A DNA stretch of 26,881 nt from Phoronis australis (GCA_002633005.1 NMRA01000178.1:632305-659185); one strand, 5' to 3'. Positions 1 to 9,848 are shown, counted from the stretch's first letter. Notes: generated by a model from the sequence alone, not told the origin. Program-made: numbers and translations.

Positions 1-496
1 GTCAAATTCGGAACACGGCGCATTCGTAACGGAGCTATGGCTAAGTATAGGCTCTGCCGCGATATCCCATTCGACCGGCAGTGGCAATGCGCACTGCGAC
101 TCCGTTTTCGTAGTCTGCTCCACTGTGCAGTGAAGAACATTTACTTCATTTTTTAAAGAGAATGGAACCTGAGTGACGATGAAAAAACAGAAGCTGCTGG
201 TAAGATGTGAATTTTAATCGAAGCCTTAGTGAACCACTCAGAAACTCGCAATACTCTCTTTGTCAAACCTTATCTTAAGACGATTTCCAAAGCAATGCCG
301 TCATTATTGCCAACACGAAAAACGGATTTGGTCTTTTGGGCATTTGAAGACTATTTTAAATACGACAAATTTGTTAACAATTGATGGCACAAAATATAAA
401 ACGTGTAATAAGCATTACGAAAAGAAGTAGGTTTCGCGCGCAAACGCTGTGGACCATAAACAAGTAGGTCTTTTAGTATGAGATTTGTAGTTAATC
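1..496. other. No clear gene; short open frame at left edge
   Basis: Frame 1 on the plus strand is open from base 1 to a TAA at 154-156, about 51 codons, with an internal ATG at 37. It could be the end of an exon that starts outside the window, but composition and the lack of a recognisable motif make this weak. A GTAAGA donor-like site lies at about 200. Nothing else is seen. Confidence 0.3.
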
Positions 497-560
497 GTGG
501 TGGTGTAGTGGTAACGCACGCGCTCTCTATCTGCCACGTCCTGAGTTCGAGTCTTTGGTA
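497..560 (+). repeat. tRNA-like sequence (SINE head or tRNA pseudogene)
   Basis: An A-box-like TGGTGTAGTGG (501-511) is followed, at the spacing normal for a tRNA, by a B-box-like GAGTTCGAGTC (543-553). These are the internal RNA polymerase III promoter elements. Acceptor-stem pairing is poor, so it is not a working tRNA. It is most likely the 5' head of a tRNA-derived SINE. No clean tail or target-site duplication was found. Confidence 0.55.
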
Positions 561-664
561 CGTTCAGTGTTTCCTGTTTGACAAGTTCTCCATGTTTTTG
601 TTTTTTATTTTTCCTTTTTTTTCTTGGATAATATTTCAGGAATCAAGGAAAATGCTTGATTTTT

Positions 665-831
665 AGAGGTAAAAACAGAAAAATTTCCTGAGCAGGAGGG
701 GGGCAAACCTCCCGACCTCCCCCCATTCGGTGCTATGTGCAGTCTACAATCGTGGTTCAGTTTGCGCAAATGCTAACGGCCGGACAAAACGTTGGCCCCC
801 CCCCTTGTGATATCCTAGATCCGCCACTGGT
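665..831 (-). mobile_element. hAT-like MITE fragment, one end preserved
   Basis: The right edge reads, on the minus strand, CAGTGGCGGATCTAGGATAT, the same terminal motif as the elements at 4644 and 19796. It is followed by G-rich runs typical of this repeat class. The other terminus is not recognisable, so the copy is truncated or diverged. Assignment to hAT rests on the CAG...GGCGGATC end only. Confidence 0.5.
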
Positions 832-1013
832 ACACACCACACTTTTTCGTATACGTGTGTAAGCAGATGTTCCAACAAAAAATTTTGCTGGTGGCGTGAC
901 TCAGATGTACACAATATGGTTTCACAAAACTTATGAGCCAAGTTTATGTGACGAAATCGAGAAGGGTTTTTAATTATCTTATAACTCCAGAGACTTAAGT
1001 GCCAGAAACTTAC

Positions 1014-1041
1014 CAGGATGCATGGAAATTTCACTATTTGG
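1014..1041 (-). CDS. Candidate 28-nt microexon
   Basis: On the minus strand a strong acceptor (poly-T tract ending TTTTTGTAG) is followed after 28 nt by a consensus donor GTAAGT. The entry phase matches the exit phase of the exon at 1178-1293: AG plus C gives Ser, then QIVKFPCIL, leaving phase 0. If the donor is not used, the frame stays open to 744 and runs into the MITE end at 831. No protein family is recognised. The support is splice signals and phase only. Confidence 0.25.
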
Positions 1042-1177
1042 CTACAAAAACAAAAACATGTCTTACACGGGGGGGACACGGTTTGTTTTCAGTCAGAAAA
1101 ATCAACACGTACGAGGTTATTCAGTCAAGTAGTGTACACATTACCTAAGAAAGCAAAAATGTAGCAACTTCAGTTAC

Positions 1178-1293
1178 CTGAGATGGTTCAGTTGTGTTAT
1201 TAAGGCTGCTTGGCAACAACTTTGATGACACCTCAAGGTGATGGCCTTGAATTTTTCACTCGACCGTCTTCTCGGCGTGTTAAATGTTCCCAT
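1178..1293 (-). CDS. Candidate first coding exon, unknown protein
   Basis: An ATG at 1293 in good context (A at -3, G at +4) opens 38 codons, beginning MGTFNTPRRRSSEKFK, and ends at CAG|GTAACT at 1177. An in-frame TAA lies nine codons upstream, so translation would begin here unless an acceptor is used. The product is basic and serine-rich with three cysteines and matches no family I recognise. The next exon would be 1014-1041 after a 136-bp intron. It is below the length where chance can be excluded. Confidence 0.3.
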
Positions 1294-1738
1294 TCTCTGT
1301 CGTTGCTTATTAAAAAATTATTTGTGAGAAAAAATGACAACAAAGTTAGAAAATAATGGAAACTCACAGCTGGGGTAGGAGAAATTTATTACAAACAGAT
1401 TACGAGTCACTTCAAAACGGATTCAGTGATTCGAGCCGCACGGCCTTAAAACCCACAATCTTTCACAAATTTGCGCATTCCATAAACTTTCCCGTGATTG
1501 GGTAGAGACTTACCGGAAGTAATAATCGTCCTCTGGAAAGAGCACAGGACTAAGATAACGTTGGACAGTTCGTGAGAATTTCGATTACATCAAATGTAAG
1601 AAATGACATAATGTATCTCACTTTTAATTTAAAACAATCAAAAAGGTAAAATGTCCTGATAGATTGACAAGACACGCGAATTTACCAAAGTGACGTGGTG
1701 TTTACTACATACCTTGCTTTACTGGTTCTACTGGTTGA
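1294..1738. other. Intergenic or intronic, minor splice-like signals
   Basis: No long frame is present. On the minus strand a 19-nt segment at 1514-1532 sits between a good acceptor (CTCTTTCCAG) and a GTAAGT donor, encoding an acidic/tyrosine stretch (DDYYF). A GTATGT donor lies at about 1710. These may be exon pieces but cannot be joined into a model. Confidence 0.2.
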
Positions 1739-1894
1739 TCACGTTTTTTGGTGATAATAGCCAAAGTCAGCTAGAATGTTAAGTTTGTTGTTGACCATGT
1801 CCATTTCTTCCATATTATCATACTCCTTGTTTAGCGCCTCCTGGCGATGAGCATGGAAAGCAGAGATATCGACATTTATAAACCAATTCTGCCT
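1739..1894 (-). CDS. Candidate 3'-terminal exon, unknown protein
   Basis: On the minus strand an acceptor (ATTATCATTTCAG) opens a frame beginning QNWFINVDISAFHAHRQ and ending at a TGA at 1739-1741. A second acceptor (CATCGCCAG) about 40 nt further in would start at EALNKEYDNMEEMDM in the same frame. The sequence is acidic and looks like an amphipathic helix followed by NILADFGYYHQ. No family is recognised and no upstream partner exon was found. Confidence 0.25.
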   Translation of the reverse strand, partial: RQNWFINVDISAFHAHRQEALNKEYDNMEEMDMVNNKLNILADFGYYHQKT

Positions 1895-2876
1895 GAAATG
1901 ATAATGAAAGTTTCTTAATGTTCGCCTAACGTATAGATTGTGGCCACAGAAATTGTAATAGTAGCGACCCCTGTATGAGGGTAAACCTTGTGGTAGTACA
2001 GAAATGTACAACTTTTGTTCAATTGTCACAATTTTGGCCTTCCCGACTCGTTCCAATTCACAACGCTACCTGGTCTCGAGCAGTTTACACCATTCAGTCG
2101 TTACAACTTTCAGAATGCCACCTCAAGTATACAGGTGTATGTAAGTTCCGCTGCTGAAACGAATTGGAGGCGCCCCCTCCCCCTTCCCCCCAACCGCCCG
2201 CGTTTCCCAAACAGCCCTGGCAATGTTCCTGACCTTATTTATACATACAAGGAAAGCGGTGTCGAAAATTAGAATTTATACGGTTAACATTTGCCTAGTT
2301 ATTGTATAAACATCTGTTTTCAAACGCTTTAACAATCGGCTCACCTTCGTCTTCGTAGACCTTCGACGCTTTGTTTACAGTTGTATTTGTGTTCTCGCTA
2401 TTGAGACTAGTGCTCCTCACTATTTGCATGGACATACAGGATGTCTTTTTTATTTCAGGCTAAGATTTATTTTTGTGTCTCTCTGATATTGAGTATCTTT
2501 GGTTCACTGTGTCATGCTGTCTTTGTGCTTTTGTGAGAACGTTGTCACTTTCGGAATAACGCCCTTTGCTTTTTCTGAGGTCGCTCCGTGTTTTTCTGCG
2601 TTGATAAAACCACATCACTTTTGATTGTGAGCTTTTTCGCTTAGCTTGGCTGCACCCTTACACGTTTTGTCATTTCGTTCGTGTTTGTTCTTGCGCGCTG
2701 AAGACTTGCCAATACTTCTTTTATCCCTGACCAAGTCGATATCATGCTGCTGCGTAACTTTAACCAAATTGCGCTGAAAACGTATCCTCGAGTCGCCTGA
2801 GCGAGCATCGAAAGTAACCGTAATTGACATATCGCAAGCTCCGCCTCTTGCGTAATGTCGACTAACAAGCAATAAG
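1895..2876. other. No confirmed gene; purine-skewed stretch
   Basis: Plus-strand frames at 1975-2272 overlap the minus frame and look like chance. From about 2460 to 2870 the minus strand is purine-rich, so several of its frames give lysine/arginine-rich translations (for example 2615-2830). Because more than one frame looks coding at once, composition explains it better than a gene. Confidence 0.25.
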
Positions 2877-2910
2877 TTTTACCCGGCAACGTGTTTTTTG
2901 TCGGGTAAAA
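2877..2910. repeat. Short inverted repeat (hairpin)
   Basis: TTTTACCCGGCAA (2877-2889) pairs with TTGTCGGGTAAAA (2898-2910) with one mismatch over 13 bp and an 8-nt loop. The right arm runs directly into ATGGCGGCTTGG (from 2910), which resembles the YY1-type AANATGGCGGC promoter motif as well as a start codon. Confidence 0.5.
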
Positions 2911-3027
2911 TGGCGGCTTGGAAACGAAGGTGCTTCAATAATGCTGCGTTCTAAATGGTCAGATAAGCCGTCACTCAAAATCCTGGCGATAGGTCAATTC
3001 CTCGGTTAATGTTATCAGGCGTGCGCT

Positions 3028-3160
3028 CAGTAGACGCTAGGACCTACGCTAGGACCTAGTTAAAACCTAGTCAACGTCACGTGTTCTCATTTAAAATGCA
3101 CGGCAATATCTCACGAAATCTCGCGAAGTCTTGCTTTTTAGCTAGGTCCTAGCGTTACTG
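3028..3160. mobile_element. Small foldback / MITE-like element
   Basis: The left edge CAGTAGACGCTAGGACCTA and the right edge, read in reverse complement (CAGTAACGCTAGGACCTAGC), form terminal inverted repeats. The 13-bp block CGCTAGGACCTA is duplicated in tandem in the left arm. Total length is about 133 bp. I could not find a target-site duplication, so boundaries are approximate and the superfamily is unknown. Confidence 0.5.
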
Positions 3161-3755
3161 AACGGGAGGCTCATTTTCTAAAGACTGTCCTGAGAATTCT
3201 CTTTACGTTCGCTAGGGCTACACTATATTTTTCATGCTTCTTTTAAGCAATCGTATTTGTTTTTGAAAGCATTTCGGGTGAACTTCGAGAAACATGTTCT
3301 GTAGAAATTACAGTCATTTTTAAACGATTTGGATCGCTTAACGGTTGCCAACGGACATTTCTGCGTCTCCAGCGATGGCTTTGGTAATACTTGGCGTACT
3401 CGACTTCCTCATGGTCAAAAATAGGATTATTTTATTTTAAGTTTCGCTATAACAGCTATATCAGGTGGTACAACAGTCTCGATTGCCCGGTTATACGCAA
3501 TGTTTGTTGACAGGACTAGATTGGAGCAGTGTCCTTGTATAAGCTCCGTCCCACTTGTCAGTCACGCTGAGCTGGTGATCAGTCAAGCTATGTGACTTTC
3601 TGAAGCTTGATCAAATATAATAAAAAAACAACTTTGGATTTTTCGAATGATTTTACTTTTCTTCACTATACTGTGCATCAAGAATTAGACATTAGGTTAA
3701 CATAAAAATGTAAAAAAAAAACAGTCAAAATTATTTTTCTGTATATCCACCTGCC
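3161..3755. other. Nothing recognised
   Basis: AT-rich sequence without a convincing open frame, repeat or RNA signal on either strand. Confidence 0.4.
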
Positions 3756-3908
3756 TTAAGTGTTGTTCGATAGCACACTGATGTCTTTAAGTACTTGGGG
3801 GCTGCAAACTGATAGGTAATCTTTCTGGTACTTACAGCGGACAGCAAATGTGTATTCCAGACGTAAGCGGCCGGGAGACCTATACCTGACACGGACGCCT
3901 AGTGCCAT
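3756..3908 (-). CDS. Candidate short ORF or exon, unknown
   Basis: An ATG at 3908 opens 50 codons to a TAA at 3756. It begins MALGVRVRYRSPGRLRLEY and contains a consensus donor GTAAGT after codon 24 (exon end at 3836). Either an unspliced micro-ORF or the first 73 nt of a spliced exon is possible. No domain is recognised. A frame of this length can easily arise by chance. Confidence 0.2.
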   Translation of the reverse strand: MALGVRVRYRSPGRLRLEYTFAVRCKYQKDYLSVCSPQVLKDISVLSNNT

Positions 3909-4643
3909 GTCAGTGAGAGACTGAGGTACACAACACTCTAATCAGGTATCAATATTTGGGTTTGTGTAGTCACACACTAGATTTTTCAAAACCGTTTCTT
4001 CACCATAGAGCGACCCATCGTTCTCACAGCTGCCGAGAGACATGCGTGCGTCAGACTCTAGGGTGTCGGTATCTCTTACATCCTCCGCGCATCCGGGGCT
4101 TAGTTCTGCGGTCCCTGGATCGGTTCCACCAGATTCGACACAACTCTACAATATAACAAATAAACAATGAGATAAATGAATCGCACACACATTTTATGAA
4201 TAAAAATCACATACATATAACATGATGTATAAAGTCTATCTTTCGCGGAAATCAATTAGTAAACTCTACTTGTAGGGGCATTCCGTTATGTCAAGTATTG
4301 GACTCGTCTACGCGCGTATTCTGGTATTCTACGATTTTTCTGTGGTCAAATGGCACTGAAATAATAAAGATAAAATGATACAAAAATACTACATCTTTGA
4401 GACAGTAAAGGGAAGGGTTTGTAACGGAGAAACTAATTTGGTGACCATGACCTCTACCTTTTGAGGATTTGTAATAGACCAAGGTCAAAATGCATACGCG
4501 CACCCAGCTTTCAAAATGGGGGGCTCGAATTCCCGACGTTATAGACCTTTTGCTAACAAAAGAGCGGGCGGACTAAAGAAAAAAAAACGGGAGGACCACT
4601 GTGAAGAATGAGCTAGTGTCTTTTGATACTCTATTCGCCGTTG
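3909..4643. other. Nothing recognised
   Basis: AT-rich DNA. Frames at 3956-4156 (plus) and 4291-4503 (minus) show no domain, no splice support and ordinary composition, so I treat them as chance. Confidence 0.4.
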
Positions 4644-4895
4644 TAGCGGCGGATCTAGGATACCATGAGGGGGGGGGCGACTATACTCGGAGAATTGGGT
4701 AAAGCCTAGGATGTATACCTTCTGTTCAGGAAATCTATCGTTGGACTAAAAAAAAGAACGGGGTCGTGTTTTTCCCCCTCGTCCGCTACCAGTCCTAACT
4801 CCTGAACTCATTATTTCCTCATGCTTCACTCTGTTTTGCTGGTTCATTTTGCTTGCGGCAGCCAAGGGGAGCTGCCCCCCGGCAAATCCGCCTAT
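4644..4895 (+). mobile_element. hAT-like MITE, copy A
   Basis: The left terminus contains GGCGGATCTAGGATACCAT and the right terminus, reversed, contains GGCGGATTTGCC. The interior matches the copy at 19796-20115 along its length, for example the GGAATTGGGxAAAGC-like block, TTCTGTTC, ACTAA plus an A-run, TCCGCTACC and CTGAACTCA. It is non-autonomous, with no transposase. A 5-bp CGTTG flanks both sides, but a full 8-bp target duplication is not preserved. Open frames of about 100-130 aa here are by-products of the repeat. Confidence 0.65.
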
Positions 4896-5732
4896 GCGTT
4901 GCATGAAACATTCCCAAATAGGGAGTCGGCTACGTTCCCTAAATCTAGTGCGTATTTGCAGACCTGTGGAAACACTGATTGTCCTATCGTATGTTGTTTG
5001 TGTATCATTACGCCAATTTTGGATTTGATACAAATCGAGAGTGAACTCTACATTGAATTCCGAATATTGTTGAAAATAAATAGGATTCTTCTCATGCAAC
5101 GCCCCGATTTTTAAATCCTTAAAAGGACTAAGTCCCAAATCATTTTGATTAAGTTAAGGGCTCAGTTTTAGTTATATTGTTTTAAATTCTATTGGCCAAA
5201 GAAGAGCTCATAATAAAGATAAACTTATAGAACAATATTACACCTGTGCCTAAAGAACGAAACAAATACGAAAAACATTTAGAGAACATAGTAGAGTCCC
5301 TATCTGGGACTGTTTCAAGCACACCACATGTGCAGTAATGTGTTCTTACGTGGGATTAGCTTTCATTAGTCCTAGGTTCTCACCCAAGTGTCTACATTGC
5401 GAAGGGCTTACATGTACATCTCGAAAAGCCTTTAAGGCGAGGACCTTCTTCTACTAAATAACCTGATTATGAACTCTCAATTTCTAGCTATCGTTATACT
5501 CCCACAGATCTTCACTCCGTCGAAAGTACTAAGCCCGCGTCTCATTGCAAACAAACTCCAAGAGAGTTCTAGCTATCACACAATCATTGTCGGCAATCTA
5601 GTTCTCAACCGGAGGGTTGATTGAGACCAATTTCAATTCACGCAAAGCACAAGAAGACGTTGATGACATTGCTATGGAAAAGGAAATGCAACCGTGAAGA
5701 AATCAGGCTGATATTTACATGTGCCCTATTGA
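4896..5732. other. Nothing recognised
   Basis: No gene, repeat or RNA signal is apparent. If the receptor gene ends at 5733, this would include its 3' untranslated region on the minus strand, but no AATAAA signal in that orientation was identified. Confidence 0.35.
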
Positions 5733-5780
5733 TCAAACATTGTATTCGTCTTCTCTGTAATCAAGACTACACCATGAACA
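5733..5780 (-). CDS. Candidate terminal exon of the furin-like receptor
   Basis: On the minus strand a CTAGATTTCAG acceptor is followed by 15 codons (CSWCSLDYREDEYNV) and a TGA. The entry phase is 0, matching the GAG|GTACGT donor of the receptor exon at 6125. The intron would be 344 bp. This would give the receptor a short cytoplasmic tail with two tyrosine/acidic motifs and no kinase. The alternative is that the true next exon lies further left or outside the window. Evidence is splice signal, phase and shared acidic-tyrosine character only. Confidence 0.3.
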   Translation of the reverse strand, partial: CSWCSLDYREDEYNV

Positions 5781-6124
5781 CTGAAATCTAGTTCGTCCAG
5801 TATTTTCCAAACTTTTTAATTTGCTATGGAAATGATGACTTTTTGTCCATTCAGTTATACATTCCTTCCGATTTTTTACATTATTGTTAAAATGTAGAAT
5901 GTCTAGAGCAGTGGCCACCTTTGTAAATTTTGAAGAACTGAATTAGTTGTATATCTAATGCTTTCTCGGTACACCAATGAACAGTGCTTTGTGCTGTTGC
6001 AAAAATATTCTTCATCGGGAATAGACGATCCAAAAAATTTATTGAAATTGATTAAAAGATGCTTTAAGTTAACCCAATCAATACATTTACAACCTCACAG
6101 AAGACGGTGGAGTGATCGACGTAC

Positions 6125-7756
6125 CTCATAATATTCATCTGTAAATGGGGTCAAGTTTCGGGCAGACTTCTTTCGATAGCACACGCAAGCGATAATCACG
6201 ACACCCAACAGAAAGATCGCGACCATACATAATATGAAAATAAGAGTGTCAAAACTTGGTTCACATATCTTTGGTGAATAAATGTGGACTCCTTGTGTTA
6301 ATTCTGTACCTTCCGGACACTTTTCGTTACACGTGAAGTTGTACTCGTATCTCATATGTTGAGGGCAATCTTGTACACATGCCCTCACGCTGGCATTACG
6401 GTAGGCAAGCGAGCTGTCCCCGCATTCGTCGTTGCACCTCTCAACGCACGCTTGCGTGGCGCTGCAAGTAAGTGAGGTCAGCGGGCACTCAGGGTAGCAG
6501 TTGCCCTTGTATTCTAGCAATCCGCGAGGACACGATAGAACACAACTTCCATTCACAGTGACGTAAGAGCATGTTGGCTTGCACTCCTTGGATTTGGGAT
6601 CAATGATGGCAGAAGATCGAGGACATTGCGAAACGCACTTCCCTCTGTAATAAGGCATGCCGTGCGGACACGTGTCAACACAAACATTATGTAGTAACTT
6701 CCGGTGTCCACAACTACTTGAACAGGTTATTCCGTTCAAAATCATGGCGTCTTTGGGACACTGGAACACACACGTGTGATTATAGATAAATGTATTTGTC
6801 GGACACTCTTTAAGGCACTTTTTACCCAAAACATAGAATTTATCGCAGTTAGCAACACAAGTGTTGCCTTTCACAAGCGCAGCATTCTTCGGACAATTGG
6901 AGACGCATATCCCATTGTAGGCAAATGTATTAGAGGGACAATTTTCCATACATTTTTGCTGATACCAAAATTTAGGACAAGATACGTAGCATGATTTCTT
7001 TAGCTCAATGTGATGCTCAGTTGGGCATACATTTACACAACGCCTTGTATCTGGTACATACATATTTCTACAGCCGTCACAATCAGTGTCTGAAGGACCG
7101 TGACATTTCCGACATTCTCTTTGACAAGGCAAACAGTCATGCCCCTTTGGAAACGTGTTGTCAGGACACTCATCCAAACACGCACCTCCCGATAGAAACT
7201 TTTGACAATGATCTCGCGGAATACAGATTTCCTTTCTTTTCACATATCCAACAGGACAATGGGGCACGCATATATTGTTCCAACGTAAATAACGACAGTT
7301 TTTACAATTAGACGCTCCCGGTCCATAGCAACCTTCGTCGCCACATTGCTCATGGCAGAGCAAGCAATTTTCGGAATTCAAAGGATCTCGATAAGAAATT
7401 TTTGGACAATATTTGGTACAAATTTTGTAATTGATTAAAAAGTTGTTGTCACCATTACAGTGTTTAACACATAAACCATCCTGGAATTTCTTGTCGCCGT
7501 CACAAACAGTCGAACATTTTCCTCTTAACCCGAAGATCCCCTGAAGCTCTGTTTCACATACGTTTGAAGCACATTGCTTAATAGGGTTGCATTCCCAAGG
7601 CCATTCTTGTGCTTCTTCCTTCTTTGCATGGCACGTGCAGACGTCATCTGGCCCCTGGTTCTTGACACATGCTATCTGTCCGTTTTTCAGCGTTACTGTG
7701 TTGTATTGCCAGCTATGAATGCACGTATCTGCCGAGGCGAGGGAGACACTTACATT
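6125..7756 (-). CDS. Furin-like cysteine-rich transmembrane receptor, large internal exon
   Basis: This exon encodes 544 residues in one frame. It lacks an ATG near its start and an in-frame stop lies just upstream, so earlier exons must carry the signal peptide. It begins after a TTTCTGTTACAG acceptor and ends at GAG|GTACGT, phase 0 at both ends. An EGFR/insulin-receptor type furin-like unit is visible (CLLCHEQCGDEGCYGPGASN), then a second (PCQRECRKCHGPSDTDC), then at least four tandem modules of about 45 residues with the pattern CxxxCPxxxxxYxxxCVxxCP...CxxxC. Several N-glycosylation sites (NVS, NHT, NGS, NAS, NFT) follow an extracellular role. A 24-residue hydrophobic helix (TLIFILCMVAIFLLGVVIIA region) is followed by RKK and a short tail ending TDEYYE. 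No L domain or kinase is seen in this exon. The ligand is unknown. Confidence 0.88.
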
Positions 7757-7913
7757 CTGTAACAGAAACTCGAGATTGGTAGACAATTAATCAAACTCAA
7801 ATCATAAAACCTACGACAAATTTATTAGTATATTCGAGCTAGACTACATGCACACAAATAAAAGTTATACAAAAGAGCTGATTATGTCGCTGACGGTCTG
7901 AAATGCCAAGATC
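7757..7913. other. Intron or upstream region of the receptor
   Basis: On the minus strand this is the intron upstream of the receptor exon. No donor-bearing partner exon with a signal peptide was found to the right. Confidence 0.35.
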
Positions 7914-8110
7914 AGAGGCGGATCTACGGAGGGTTCAGGGGTTAACCCTGAAATTTCCTCATCCGGCGTGGAGACCCTATAGAGGGCCTCCACCCAAAGA
8001 CCCTAAGGGCGTGGCCCAAAGGCTAGAGGTGTACGAGGGCCTCGCTTTTGGCTCTATGATACAGGCCTACTATATGGTCCGAGTTATAGACGAAAAAATG
8101 CCGTTTTAGC
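7914..8110 (+). mobile_element. GGCGGATC-type repeat, copy 1
   Basis: The stretch starts AGAGGCGGATCTACGGAGGG, then TTCAGGGGTTAACCC. It shares this block (GGCRGATCT..GGGTTCAGRGGGTTTAACCC) with the sequence at 15813. It belongs to the same broad class of GGCGGATC-ended non-autonomous elements but is a different subfamily from 4644/19796. A 68-codon frame through it is incidental. The right boundary is uncertain. Confidence 0.45.
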
Positions 8111-8283
8111 CAGTTTTTTTGGTATGACATGAAGTCCAGAAAGTTATTAACTTTGAACACGTGCAAAAACTTTGAAGAAATCCCTAAAAACGAATGAAAT
8201 GTTTACAAAGAACAAAAAGGACGGTCGTTTTAATACATATAAACATTACAAGAACACATGCGCAGCTACAGAGTTCAGCAGGA

Positions 8284-8426
8284 ATGACGGAGAGTAGTAG
8301 GTCTAGTGTACGTCCAAAGGCGGAACGTGGTTGTCCTGCCCTACGAGATTCGGAAAAAAGACGAGTTAGCCAGCACAAAAAGCTCCATTATCAAAAAATC
8401 GTGTACCTAATAGATTCGTTTGATAG
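8284..8426 (+). CDS. Candidate first exon of a small two-exon gene, unknown
   Basis: From ATG 8284 (G at -3) the frame encodes 47 codons rich in Ser/Arg/Lys (MTESSRSSVRPKAERG...), becoming HYQKIVYLIDSFD, then a strong donor AG|GTGAGA. An earlier in-frame ATG at 8194 is possible but in weaker context. Exit phase is 2 and fits the exon at 8581: AG plus T gives Ser. The 154-bp intron ends CTGATCTCAG. The product would be about 88 residues (118 from the earlier ATG). No family is recognised. Confidence 0.4.
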
Positions 8427-8580
8427 GTGAGAAGCAATGACGACAAGACGGTTCTTTCGAACTCATGAATGTTTTGCAAGGCTTTCGATGGACAAGTAAA
8501 ACAGTAAGTGTGCTGTTTGTGAAATGTTCAGTGACTCGTATACACGCTTAGAGGATTCACTGATGGGTATCTGATCTCAG

Positions 8581-8704
8581 TCGGCATACACCAGACCCGA
8601 ATCATTTTGAAGAGAGACAATTCGATCAGCTGTTGAATTTTTGTCCTCAATTTGTTGTGTTTACTACTGATTCACTCTGTCCCAGAATAGTTGCACCATG
8701 CTAG
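8581..8704 (+). CDS. Candidate second (last) exon of the small gene
   Basis: After a CTGATCTCAG acceptor, one nucleotide completes the split codon and 40 codons follow (RHTPDPNHFEERQFDQLL, then NFCPQFVVFTTDSLCPR) to a TAG at 8702. The run is well balanced in charged and hydrophobic residues and unlike the surrounding non-coding sequence. Joined to 8284-8426 it gives an acidic/aromatic C-terminal half of unknown function. AATAAA signals occur downstream at about 9023 and 9600. The model could also be a remnant of a transposon gene. Confidence 0.4.
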
Positions 8705-9848
8705 TGTTAAATGTTAAGACCCTTTCATACTACCGTCGAGGCGTCGATGTTTTCGGGAGTTGCGGTCAGTATGAACAGTTAACGTCGGTCCTGGATCGAA
8801 GTTAAAGGAGCATGCCACCCAAAAAACAACCTAATTTGTATCACTTTAGATCGAGTAGTTCTACTCCATAACGACACGTGCGGTTGCGTTACCTGACACC
8901 TGACGGCAAACGGAGGTGTTGAAATTATCCAGTTACGTCATCGGTTTCACACGCATTCTGTTCAGCAGTTCACAACACGGGTTACTGGTGTCAGCTTATC
9001 GCTTGGAGTCATCGTTTAACAAAAATAAATCATCAAACTTCGATGTAAAATCCTTAAAAATACACCGAGTTCTTACGTGTTGTTTTATTTCACTGTTACG
9101 GATTTATTGGTATTTGGACACACCGTAGCCTACAAAGTTCGGCAGGCCAATAAGGTCCGCAGCAGGAGTTCGGGGTGTGTTCGGAGATAATTTCGAAGTA
9201 TTTTCCGTGAGATACAGATAGGAGAACCTAGATATGTGTTGTTTAGACTTGTGATTTTTTGAGTTCTAAACACAAAACAGTTTTTATCCTGGCCAGTGGC
9301 TCGGAGCCCGATCGGGCCCGTCGCGACCGGCCGGATTGACTCGTTATCCCTACCAGTGGCTCGGAAACTGATCAGACATCACGAACAAACCAGCCAAAGT
9401 TCAGTGGAAACTAAACTTCCAGTCAAGAAAATAGTATACTAGTGAGCCAAAGTAATGTGCACGTGATTATGTTGGTGAATTAGCCACGACACTGCAAATC
9501 TACTTACTCGTCGGGGGCCGCGAATTCGTTCCGCTTTGGCCACAGCACCGTCAGGGCAGAAGTTTTACACTGACAATCATAATTTGAGTAATGTAAATGT
9601 AAATAAAGATTCCCCTAACACCTGGTCGTGGGATGGAAATCGAGTTGTTTCACAACAGTTTCTGCCAGCAAACACTAAATTAGCATGAGCTCACACGGCC
9701 TCGGTGTCCCGTCAATTAGTTTTATTGCACCTAAAGCCGATAACGCAGTGATTTATTCATTGCTGGCTTCTCAAATCATTTCGTGCACCCACGAACACTC
9801 CAAAGGCATTACAAATTGCATCTAATCAGACAGACTTTGTTTCAGTTT
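8705..9848. other. Intergenic; one short duplication
   Basis: CCAGTGGCTCGGA occurs at 9293 and again exactly 60 bp later at 9353 with the following bases partly conserved (CCGATC / CTGATC), a decayed tandem duplication. A CCCTTTCATACT at 8720-8731 is inverted at 10906-10917 and may mark the ends of an old element. Otherwise nothing is recognised. Confidence 0.35.

Noticed and set aside
161-199. 39-nt exon ending GCTGCTG|GTAAGA
   Set aside because: The acceptor is poor and too little sequence remains to judge.
2615-2889. Two overlapping Lys/Arg-rich minus frames
   Set aside because: Both frames look coding because the strand is purine-rich; no domain or clean splice junctions.
4746-5138. 130-codon minus frame and overlapping 97-codon plus frame
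   Set aside because: Most of both frames lies inside the MITE at 4644-4895 and shows no domain; they are repeat by-products.
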